Shown: positions 55,376 to 64,000 of the stretch, piece by piece
How the letters are laid out: every line of letters begins with the position of its first letter
How positions within the stretch are numbered: position 1 is the stretch's first letter
NCBI GenBank assembly: GCA_026545765.1
Contig: CM048840.1
Span: 87,014,877-87,078,876, forward strand
DNA: 64,000 nt
Direction of reading: 5' to 3'
DNA from: Plantago major
Lineage: Eukaryota > Streptophyta > Magnoliopsida > Lamiales > Plantaginaceae
The notes under the pieces: model-generated
Database searches by the model: none
What the model saw: only the letters and a program-made list of their open reading frames with translations
What the model was told of the DNA's origin: nothing
Made by a program: the position numbers and the translations under genes

Positions 55376-55703
55376 TTAGTGACGGAATTTCAAATTCCGT
55401 CACTAATTCGAATAATTCATTTAGCGACGGATAGAATACGGATAGATTCTATCAAATGCGCTGCGATTTGACAGATTGATTCTATACGTCATTATCGTAG
55501 CGACGGATAGAATGAATCTATCCGTCGCCAATAATCGAATTTTTAAAAAAATAAAAAAAAAAGTCAAATTAGATAATCCGTCGCCCAATCCGTCGCAAAA
55601 TGGACGACGGATTCGGATTATCTATCCGTCGCTACAGCTCCAGCGGAGCGACGGAATTATTATCCGCCGCTATCCGTCGATACAGACCAGTTTTTTTGTA
55701 GTG
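55376..55703 (+). repeat. Right subterminal repeat region of CACTA A
   Basis: Direct and inverted GCGACGGAT variants up to the terminal TTGTAGTG; the end of the element matches the 27125 end of CACTA B. Confidence 0.85.
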
Positions 55704-56905
55704 TATTACTATTTATAAACACGTGTTAGTTGTTTTGATCCGACAATTGATGAAATTGAATATAAAAAGTAGAGGTATTCCTCGAAATCGATCAATTTTC
55801 GGTATTTATGTGAAATCAACGAATATTGATCCATCAATTATCGGTATTATGTTGAATCAATGAGTTTTGAGTCAATTCTCGATATTCTGTAAGAATTATG
55901 AGTTTAGAGGTTGTTGTTATTGTGTTTAGCCACGCACGCTACATTAGATAGTTTGTCGAATTTCTTATGAAAAGTAAAGTTACTTATGTCAATTCATAAA
56001 TAGAAATGGAAAAATAAATATTAAGGCATGTGTATTCATTAAAGCATGTTTCAAATTCGATGACTTACTTTCGTAATAAGCGCACATTAACGCCAACAGA
56101 AATTTGAAGATAAAGTTGATCTGATAAACTTGTACATGAAGCTTATCAAAAAAATAAATTAGCTGATTTGTTTTTAGACTCTGTTTAACTTTAACTACGA
56201 ATTAACTTAACTCGTAAATGTAATCCAATCAAATTATATAATGAAAATTTAATTAATATTAACTCGAAAATGTAATCCAATCAAATTATTTAATGAAAAT
56301 TTAATTGGTTTGGGCTAGGCTTAACTGTATAAATTGGGGGTGAAAACGAAAAGGCCACTTGGGCCAACAAACCACGACCTACGAAAAACGGTTACTGATC
56401 CGGTTCGTGTTAATCGGGAATTTTTCAAATAAACAATATTGGAGGGTTTTGTGGTGGTGCCAAACTGCCAATAAAAAAATGCTCTACAGTCTACCCCTCT
56501 CCATTTGGGGAGGCTTATTGATGCAGGTATAATGTATTGTAACCTTCTCTTCTCTAGATTTGCTTCTGATACAACTTACAATTACTGTTTCTTGAGTGAA
56601 AAGGAATATCCAACTGCAAAATAGTCCATGGGTTATGCAGTGTTCGACTCACCCGTAGTGCCCACCAACTGTTTGATGAAATTCCTCAATCAGAACTCCT
56701 CCTTCTCATCTCTTTTAGATTTTACATCCAAGCTTCCACCTTTTCGTTTGACATAATTATGAGTAGATGATTTTGAAGTTTTCTCTATGCAGCAAAATTT
56801 TGTATGCATTACTATATATTGAGTCACAGCATTCACATTGCGTTTCCTGTAGAATAACAACTAACAAGCCTGTTTTCTTGTAACATTTCAGCTTGATTTG
56901 GACTC
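55704..56905. other. Upstream region of the F-box gene
   Basis: Non-coding, AT-rich. A pyrimidine tract and TTTCAG at about 56886-56891 just before the ATG suggest that a 5'-leader intron ends there. A short direct repeat (AACTCGAAAATGTAATCCAATC) lies at 56208 and 56261. No clear TATA box could be chosen. Confidence 0.45.
56660..56772 (+). pseudogene. Possible pentatricopeptide-repeat (PPR) fragment
   Basis: A forward reading gives RSAHQLFDEIPQSELLLLIS, resembling the A-R-Q-L-F-D-E-I/M-P segment found between plant PPR motifs. Only about one motif is present, it has no start codon and ends in a stop. It may be a captured scrap upstream of the F-box gene, or chance similarity. Confidence 0.3.
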
Positions 56906-58310
56906 ATGATTACTAAAAAGAATCGTCTTGCGAATTCTGAAGATTACATTAGCAAATTACCTGCAGGTATCTTAACTGATATTTTGTCCCGCCTGCCCTT
57001 GAAGGATGATGCCGTGCGAACTAGTGTTTTATCGAAAGAATGGGAATACCATTGGACCTCCATTCAAAACATTCACATTGATGATAGGGAGAGTTGCACT
57101 AAACAGAGGAGGAAAATAACAAGCTTTGTCAACTTTGTGGAGAGGCTACTTCTTACGCAAAATGTAAAATGTTTCCGCCTCAAATGTACGGAAGGCTACA
57201 ACTCAACTGGCTTGAAATTATGGATATCTGCTTTATTGAGGCGTAATGTTGAGAATCTTGAGCTGCATTTGCGCCACTATGAAGACTTCGGCATGCCTTG
57301 TGGCCTACAGAATAACACCTCTTTGCGAAAGTTTGAGCTTTTAGGGCATTTTACTTGCCAAGACTATACTGCAGGTTGCACTTTGAGAGTTCCCCTTACC
57401 AACTATTTCCCCAGCCTGAGAGAGTTATATCTTGATAGTGTTAAGATTCTGAAGGAGATTCCTTGTAAAGAAGAGCCGCTAGTGTTTAATTTCCCTGTTC
57501 TGGAGATCCTTGTACTAATAGAGTGCAAATGGTCAAATGTGAATCTTGTGGAAATCTATTCACCTGCACTGAGTATATTCGAATACAGAAACTCTTGTGT
57601 TGGACTAAATGACTACACAATAAAGGTATGCGGTGCCAAGCTTGTGGTTTTTGAATTGCATGGTTACTTATCGGACAACATTGTTCTGGAGAAATCCAGT
57701 GTTCTTAATGCAGATTTGAATAAATCTCATTGGCTTAATGATCATGGGATACAAGGGAATGGTGGAATACAGGCCCGGAAGTTATTGAGAGGATTTGAAT
57801 CTTTGAGTACTTTGACTCTATCAAGTCATTTTTATAAGGTAAGGTTTTTCTTTACAGTTCGACTTACTTTCTGCATGTATCTGCTAGGGAGATTAGTGAC
57901 CCAAGATTCCAATTTCCTTGTGGCATTCATCTTTAATGTTGTTCTTAAACAACTAATTGATGACTGGGAAAATCACAGTCAAGTGCTCAAGTGTTGCTTC
58001 CTCCATTCCATAGGGGTACCCATTAAAAGAAACTAGTTAAGTTTAGGGTAAATAATGGGTTGTCCTATTTAGACCCATTTAATTATCAACTAGGTCAATA
58101 CCTATTTAATTGAGTTAGGTTTAGGTAGTTAAATAGGTCATCACCCATTTTGAAAGGACTAGGGATGAGGAGAGAACTCAATTAATAGCCAAGTTTTTAC
58201 TGGAGAAGAATGGGTTAAACCTGAAGAATGTGCATGTCGATTGTTCAACTGGTATAATACCAGTTGATGAAATTGTAGAGTAGCTTTCAAAGTTCCCTAG
58301 AGCTTCGACA
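56906..58310 (+). CDS. F-box/LRR/FBD protein gene, 3' part damaged
   Basis: Encodes a plant F-box protein, presumably the substrate-recognition subunit of an SCF ubiquitin ligase. Exon 1 (56906-57838, 311 codons) has an F-box at residues 13-55 (ISKLPAGILTDILSRLPLKD, then RTSVLSKEWEYHWTSI), then leucine-rich repeats (LKLWISALLRRNVENLELHL, LTNYFPSLRELYLDSVKIL, FNFPVLEILVLIECKWSNVN). A GTAAGG donor follows at 57839. An FBD-type tail is readable at 58160-58310 (QLIAKFLLEKNGLNLKNVHV, then LSKFPRAS), but a TAG at 58281 interrupts it, and the LRR exon normally between is not recognisable. Without splicing the frame runs to 58036 (376 codons). F-box and LRRs are intact, so a shortened protein is possible. 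A partial paralogue lies at 17584-17871. Confidence 0.8.
58049..58152. mobile_element. Small foldback (MITE-like) element
   Basis: Inverted ends AATGGGTTGTCCTATTTA (58053-58070) and, on the other strand, AATGGGTGATGACCTATTTA (58130-58150). It lies between the first exon and the FBD part of the F-box gene and may have displaced or replaced the missing exon. No duplication could be assigned. Confidence 0.5.
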
Positions 58311-58543
58311 TCTTTAACATTATTTTTCAATCAGTTTGGGAAAGAATGTACCATTTCACTCTGATAACGATCCTGAACCAGTTATGGCAACTAATACTGC
58401 TGGATCAGTTTACAGCTTTACATGCTGCCTGAGCAATTCCCAATTATTTAGTTTACATAGAGAATTGCAAATGGGAATGTATATTTCAAGGAGTAAATTT
58501 CCTAAAATTCTATACCCTTCCTAAATACTCCCATCTTTACTTA

Positions 58544-59294
58544 GGCTCTGTTTTTTTCAACTGAAATTTACTGAACGGAACTGAACTGAATGGAACTGAA
58601 GAAATTATTGTGTAATAATAATAACAATTATATGATGGTATATATAATCACAATTAAAAAAATATATTATTTTTGTCATCTTTCTCACATTCTTCCTACT
58701 CTTTTTTCTGTCATTTTACATTTTTATTTATTATTGTATAACAAACTTTAAAACCAACCACGTGGAAGGTACTTTATACGATGCCTCAAATGGAAGACAC
58801 ATATCAAATATACATATCAAATATACGTGATTGTTGCTACCTTCACTCTGCATAATTTTATGCGCATGTGTAAACTTGAAATACCAGTTTTGCAACATGA
58901 TATCAATGTCCAATGTGGAGTGGATAATGATTTATTGAACCCGACAAGGAAAGAAACGATAAGGATGCAAAGTAGATGACATTGATAATTTACGCCTATT
59001 CAAGAATATAGAACATAGGAAGATAATATAGTAAGGAAGATAATATAGAGGAATAAATGACATTTTCAATATTTGTGATATATAATATTATTTTATAAAG
59101 TTTGGTCAGGTTTTGGTTTGCTTTTAGCTTTTTGAATACGTAGATCTTTTGTTCAAATTGTAATTATACTTTTATTTCATTGATCTACTAAAAGTCGTAT
59201 TAAAAGAAAGAAAGAAAAAAGTTGAAAATAACTCAATTGGATAAATTTTCTTATTTTCCTCATAAAAGATCGGTACAGAATAAACGATAAATAT

Positions 59295-59358
<64 letters not shown>

Positions 59359-59451
59359 AACAACAATAATAATATGAATTTAATGAACTGAACTGAACTG
59401 AAGACGAGCTGAACTGAACTGAATGAGTTTTCAGTTTAAAATAACATATCC
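58544..59451. mobile_element. Harbinger-type (Tourist-like) MITE, 908 bp
   Basis: Flanked by TTA (58541-58543 and 59452-59454), the duplication of PIF/Harbinger elements. Ends are GGCTCTGTTTTTTTCAACTGAAA and, on the other strand, GGATATGTTATTTTAAACTGAAA-like. Both ends carry repeated GAACTGAACTGAA. No transposase is encoded; an ATT microsatellite lies inside. Confidence 0.75.
59285..59375. repeat. (AAT)n/(ATT)n palindromic microsatellite
   Basis: AAT units switch to ATT units at about 59314, so the tract can pair with itself; AAC/AAT units follow at about 59357-59375. Confidence 0.9.
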
Positions 59452-59454
59452 TTA

Positions 59455-60979
59455 CAAACCAATGCAAGAAGATGGAAAATGGAAAGATTCAGTTACCAAC
59501 AAATGAACGAATTCATCAAGTTTAGCAATTTCGTGTCAATTGGAGCGCAGATGTAGAAAGATCTGGTTTGTATTGATTCCGGCACTCGCTTGAAGGTACG
59601 GGCGAGATTTTCTTTTTGCTCTTCCATAAAGCTTCATCAATTCCTGATAGCATGGATGGACTCTATTTTCAGGTATGGGTTTTGGCTGTAACAGTCTTTT
59701 TCTGGTGGTATGTGTAGACTCTTTGTAGATTGAGCCATTGATTTTTGGTTTCACTGGTGATAAACTGTAAATTCGTGGGAGCGGCTCATTGAATTTTGTC
59801 TTATGTTATTTTGTACATTGTTCATTACCTTAGATCACATAAAGATTAGACATTTTCACATTTTCACGCTCACATCGCGCTTTTACACGATTTAAGATTT
59901 CTTAATTCTTGCCTTAAAATTCAATAATTTACGCACTGACAATTTAAATGTTTTATTCAACTTTATTTAAACTCATCTAAAATAAGAGAAATGTCCCTCT
60001 AATTTAAACTAGTATTAATACACAGTGTAGTTTACTTTAATAATAAATATAAAGGGGAGTACAAAATAAATTAATCGATAAAATAAGATAGTCAAATTTA
60101 TGTAAATAACGTTGGTCGTGGTGTCGGTGAGTAGTCTTTCTCCATCTAATATTATATCATTGAGTCTTTATTTATGCTATAACTATAGAAAATGTAAAAA
60201 TACGACTTATCATGGCGGATATACTTTGAAAGGGGTAGGATCCAGCCTTAACCCGTTTCGGATCCGAATGGTTGATAACATATATTTGTATCGGGTTCTA
60301 CCGTATCCGACCTGTTAATTAGTAAAAGATACATGTTCTTTAAAAAAATTGTATCCTTCAAACCGAACCAGATAAAATACGGAGTACAAAAGCATACAAC
60401 ACAATCAATAGGATTGTTCCCAAAACCCTGCGGTGGTATGTAGTCACCCCACTACAGACACACAAAATTATTATTCTATACCCCCCCCCCCCAACCCCAG
60501 ACAACCCTACGGTGTATGTGTCACCCCACCAAAGATACAAAAATTATTATTTTATAAATATAATTTCACATGCTACAGTTATTTTATAAATATAATTTCA
60601 CATGATCATTAATTGGGTCGTATCGTATAAGCACGCTTTTGAAAGGGATTATTACTTCTTTTGTCTGTAGAATTGCATGATTAAGGGATTACCTTTCTTG
60701 TGTATGTTAGACAGTTTAAGGTTCTGAGTAATCAAACTTATCCACTCAATCTTAACAACCAACACAAGCGAATTTAGTCTATAGAACTAGCTTGATCAAT
60801 TCCTCGAAAGATTCGACCCCACGGTTTAAGCATTCGCTACAACGCCTGCTTTTATACCTCTCTGGGTATTAAAATCTGGGCACATCAGTAGCTTTCTTTT
60901 TAAATAATGTATGATTTTTTTTTTTTTTTTGGTAAGATGTATGAAGTTCTGTGGGACGGCTGAAAATGACAAATGTATA
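59455..60979. other. Gene-free spacer with small repeats
   Basis: No recognised gene. A 72-codon minus-strand frame at 59754-59536 has no recognisable family. A roughly 36-bp tandem duplication (TTATTTTATAAATATAATTTC twice) lies at 60547-60604, and a C run at 60481-60492. The 60610-60895 stretch (ending CTTTTATACCTCTCTGGGTA and then GGGCACATCA) may be the end of a Gypsy LTR; this rests on general resemblance only. Confidence 0.4.
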
Positions 60980-61278
60980 CTCCCTCCGTCCCATAGAAGT
61001 TGTCCACTTTTGCCATTTTGGGCGTCTCAGTAGAGTTGTCCACTTTTATTTCTTTGCCATTTTAGGAACAATTATATAATTTTATATCCTCCACTACTCC
61101 TAAAAAAAGTCAAAAAGTATCTTAAACAATCAAACCAACTACCAATAAAGTCATAAAGTAAACCACACATGTACTATATAGCGTTATAATATTACTTTCC
61201 TTAAACCTGTGCATGAACAATAACGTGGACAGCTTCTCCGGGATGAAGGGTGTATAAAGTTCTCCGGAACGGATGGAG
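60980..61278. mobile_element. Stowaway MITE (Tc1/mariner type), 299 bp
   Basis: Begins CTCCCTCCGTCCCATAGAAG and ends CGGAACGGATGGAG, the canonical Stowaway inverted ends, with TA on both sides (60978-60979, 61279-61280). AT-rich and non-coding inside. Confidence 0.9.
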
Positions 61279-62984
61279 TACTAAAAACTGTTTCGGAGTT
61301 AAATTTTTTGTGTGCATGTATAAGATCGCATTAAGGATTTTTAATGGGCCCGTTAAAATATAGCATATGTGGCTTATTGAAACTTTTATCGTTTCAGAGT
61401 CAGAGGAAGAGATTAGATTCGATAAATTATTATTTCACAATCATAAATCTTCCACGTTTTGGAGGTTTTTTTTTTTTTTTTTTTTTGGTAGAGCAATATT
61501 GAATACATTAGAGTGCCTAAAATTTGTCCCAAATCATTTATTTTTTCAAAGTAATTATTAGGTACATGATCAATGTTAAAATACTAATATACACCCTAAC
61601 TTCTTTTCTGGTAAGCCATAGGTACGCATTCGAAGGGAAACTAAGAGCACACTTTGTTGGACTCTCAAACTCCATCCTAAAGCTATATTTAGGATAAATC
61701 TATTAAAATCACGGAAAAAACCAACAATATGAGGGATCTCATTTCATTGGTGGCCCACATAAATTTTTTCGCATGCCATCTTCACTGACGAACAATAGGC
61801 AGGCAAAGAAATTTTCATGGGCAAATTTGGTGGGCCCATCATCACATTTTATTCATTTATGCTATAAATAGGTTTCCTACAAATATTGCAAAAAAATAGT
61901 TGGTCCTAAATATAGTATAGGGGATGTTCTGGGATAGAATTTGGGAATAAAAAATACATTATATACAACTAGTGGTCTAAATCTCCATAATTTATGTTTG
62001 AGGTCCTATATTAACTAAATTTCCTTGTATGGATGTTATCAACCATTTTCAATTAGTATCATTAAAGAAACTAAATTTTAAAACTAACCCAGTAGTTGGA
62101 AAATTTACCAGGTTAGGAAATTCATTAAAAATTTGCTAATTTAAATTTAAATTATTGTTTTAAATGTGTTTAAAGAAATTAAATTAAAAAGTTAAATTTC
62201 AGATTTCAGAAAATAAAAAAGGCATTACTCTTATTTTTATTTTCTTTAACCTTTCTTATCGTATTATTAGTCTATAGTTTTTTAAATAATAATATATCAT
62301 ATTTTGTCCAATAATTATAATATATATTCAATGTACTTTACATCGCCACTTTAATAACATCATCAAAATTATCAGAAGTTGAAAGAAATAATCGTTGAGA
62401 ATTTTAACTTAGTAATGAAAAAAATCAGTAATTAATGTGTACTACATATATGCATTTTAAAGAGGTGCGGATACATTAATCCTTATCTTGCAAAAAGACA
62501 CAAATGTATAACAAAGGATCCTTACGCTTATAACAACGGCTTCAAAGACCTAAATTAAAACTAGATGTCATAACTTGTTGCGTTTGCAAGATGAATCTCA
62601 AATGATGATGTTGGGTACGATGTATAGAATTCGTTGCTGGTAATATGGGTTTTTACTTTATTTTATTTAGTCTAATTTAGGTTAATTTGGGTAGGATATT
62701 TCTAATAAAATATAAGTTCTCCTTCTTTTCAAAAAGTTTTTTTTTTAAATTATTTTCAAAAAAAAAAGAGTTCGCTGCTCACGAATAAACTTTTTATTAG
62801 TCAATGGTCAAAAAAAACTGTTCTGAAAGTTGGAAAGTTTAAAAGTAGAACATAAATTAGTGTTCATCCATTAGCAAACCGTTTGATTCTCGTTATATTA
62901 AATTTCCTCAATTTTTGTTTGAAAATCAACAAGTATGTGTCTATTCTCTATTGTCTTCAGTTTTCATTGTGGATATATTCTGGA
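61279..62984. other. AT-rich gene-free DNA with a possible MITE
   Basis: No gene. Between about 61640 and 61945, CCATCCTAAAGCTATATTTA and, on the opposite strand, CATCCCCTATACTATATTTA suggest inverted ends of a small MITE; no duplication was assigned. Homopolymer T runs at 60909 and 61468 and A runs near 62755 are unremarkable. Confidence 0.4.
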
Positions 62985-64000
62985 CGGGCAAAATCCAAAG
63001 AAGGTACCTTAAGTTGTTGCATTTCGTGTTTTGGTACCTTATTTTGTCATAATTCGATTTTGATACCTTAAAATGTATTATTGTCTAATTTAAGTACCCC
63101 ATGACACGTGGTGGTTTATTTATGCGTCACTTCGCAAAATACATAAATACGTAGGACTAAAATATAAATACGGTAGATCTTTGCTAATTTCACATCGATC
63201 CTCTTTTGTTGAAAAATTTCAAAATTACCCCATAATCTTTGAACTTAAAAAAAAATTAAAAAAATATATCACCATGGAAGAAGCTTCCATCCATGGCAGT
63301 CAATTTCTGCCATGGAATTTCCATGGCACTACCATGGAGTTTCCATGGATGTGGAGTTTCCATGGGTGGAAGCTCCACCACCTCCATCCTCCACTTCTGC
63401 CCCACCCTCCGCCTCCCACCACCCGCAACCACCCCCACCACACCACCAACCAGATCCACCACCACCCACGAGAGATCTCAACCGTCACCCCCACCTCTTG
63501 CCACCACGCCACCACCATGAGATCTCCCTCCCATCACTAGCCTCCACCGCCTCCCACCACTGCCTCCAGATCTGTCCACCACTAATCCTCCACCTCCCCG
63601 CCTCTACCACCGTATCCGACAAGAAGAAGACGAAGAAGAAAATGGAACCCCTCAAAGATCTGTCAGATCTCACAGAACTCCGTCCAAAACCCTTTGAAGT
63701 GAGATGATTGGCTTCCATGGACATGGGCTTCTGCCATGGAAGCTCCAAGATTCCATGGCAGAAAATGCCTATTTTTTTATTTTTTTTAACTTTTTCATTT
63801 TATCAAATTGGGCTAATTCATAATTATTAAAAATAATATGGTCTTATTGGAGTTAACATAAATTATTTTATTTGCAATTTCAGCCATTAAAAATTGCAAT
63901 GTAACACGTCGTTAATTAAGTAATCGCCATTACATAGCATCAGATTGTCAAAAAGTCAAGATATGATTAAATCGGATCAGAATAAAATAAGCATCAAAAG
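62985..64000. mobile_element. Possible foldback element with CCATGG cluster (right end unseen)
   Basis: The segments 63270-63365 and 63712-63765 are inverted relatives (TTCTGCCATGGAAT appears at both, one on each strand), bracketing a CCACC-rich stretch (63375-63640). At least eight CCATGG hexamers occur. Outer flanks on both sides are T/A-rich and partly similar in inverted order, but the true ends could not be fixed and one may lie beyond the window. Pro/His-rich frames such as 63312-63707 follow from composition and are not called as genes. Confidence 0.4.

Larger units (their letters stand above)
40354..55703 (+). mobile_element. CACTA element A, split by a Gypsy element
   Basis: Begins CACTACAAAAAAAAATG and ends TTTTTTTGTAGTG, with a perfect 3-bp duplication TAT (40351-40353, 55704-55706). 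Subterminal GCGACGGAT motifs fill 40385-40710 and 55376-55690. The last bases on the reverse strand (CACTACAAAAAAACTGGTCT) match the corresponding end of CACTA B. The outer element is only about 3.8 kb: 40354-41338 and 52851-55703. Between is an 11.5-kb Tat Gypsy. It retains a scrap of the TNPD start (53154) and a TNPA-like gene (53373-55140), but no catalytic transposase. Confidence 0.95.

Noticed and set aside
40354-55703. Reading CACTA A as a 15-kb autonomous element
   Set aside because: Most of its length is the Gypsy insertion and the catalytic transposase is absent.
59536-59754. 72-codon minus-strand frame (MKPKINGSIYKES start)
   Set aside because: No recognised family, no promoter or splice context, in repeat-rich spacer; kept only as a note in the spacer entry.
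63256-63748. Several overlapping Pro/His- or Trp/Val-rich frames on both strands
   Set aside because: Open in many frames because of CCACC and CCATGG repeats; not supported as genes.
1-64000. tRNA, rRNA or other structured RNA genes
   Set aside because: I looked for tRNA B-box-like GTTCGAATC segments and found none in a plausible cloverleaf context; no rRNA-like sequence seen.

Overview
This is a stretch of plant nuclear DNA, almost certainly from a flowering plant and probably a eudicot. The evidence is an F-box/FBD/LRR gene, plant-type LTR retrotransposons (Sirevirus and Ale-like Copia, Tat-lineage Gypsy), L1-type LINEs, a MULE, CACTA elements, Stowaway/Harbinger/hAT MITEs, and GT-AG introns in the transposon genes. 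The window is a transposon graveyard: most of it is mobile DNA inserted into other mobile DNA. The only host gene that still looks substantial is the F-box gene at 56906-58310.

Region 1 (1-14533). The 3' end of one LINE lies at 1-1672. A second LINE (minus strand, 5'-truncated, 16-bp target duplication) runs from 14517 to 2593. A 9.66-kb Mutator-like element (MULE, 3273-12929, 9-bp duplication, roughly 0.5-0.6-kb inverted terminal repeats) sits inside it. The MULE carries two divergent genes on a shared promoter: a transposase fused to an OTU-type cysteine protease domain (plus strand), and a plant mobile domain (PMD) gene (minus strand). The MULE was later hit by a Sirevirus-family solo LTR, a hAT MITE with a clean 8-bp duplication, and an unclassified TTAA-flanked element. 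This MULE is the most unusual system in the window.

Region 2 (14534-17940). A broken Myb/SANT-like gene resembling PIF/Harbinger ORF1 and a fragment of an F-box gene, with gene-free DNA between.

Region 3 (17945-39873). An old partial Copia element (Ale-like, short LTR, plus strand). A 17.8-kb Sirevirus (18908-36691, minus, duplication ACTTA) is inserted in it, and that in turn holds a CACTA element (27125-29739, duplication TAA). A separate 1.5-kb solo LTR (37604-39115, duplication CCCTG) also lies in the old Copia.

Region 4 (40354-55703). A CACTA element with duplication TAT, opened up by an 11.5-kb Tat-lineage Gypsy element. The Gypsy is rearranged: it begins in the integrase, carries one LTR in the middle and ends with an inverted LTR. 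Another small CACTA element is inserted in its gag region. All three CACTA elements share subterminal GCGACGGAT motifs.

Region 5 (55704-64000). The F-box/FBD/LRR gene, whose FBD portion is damaged. It is followed by small MITEs (Harbinger-like with TTA duplication, Stowaway with TA duplication, a foldback element rich in CCATGG) and AT-rich gene-free DNA. The partial F-box copy at 17584 and an FBD-like scrap at about 39950 suggest that a paralogue was split by the nested elements of region 3.
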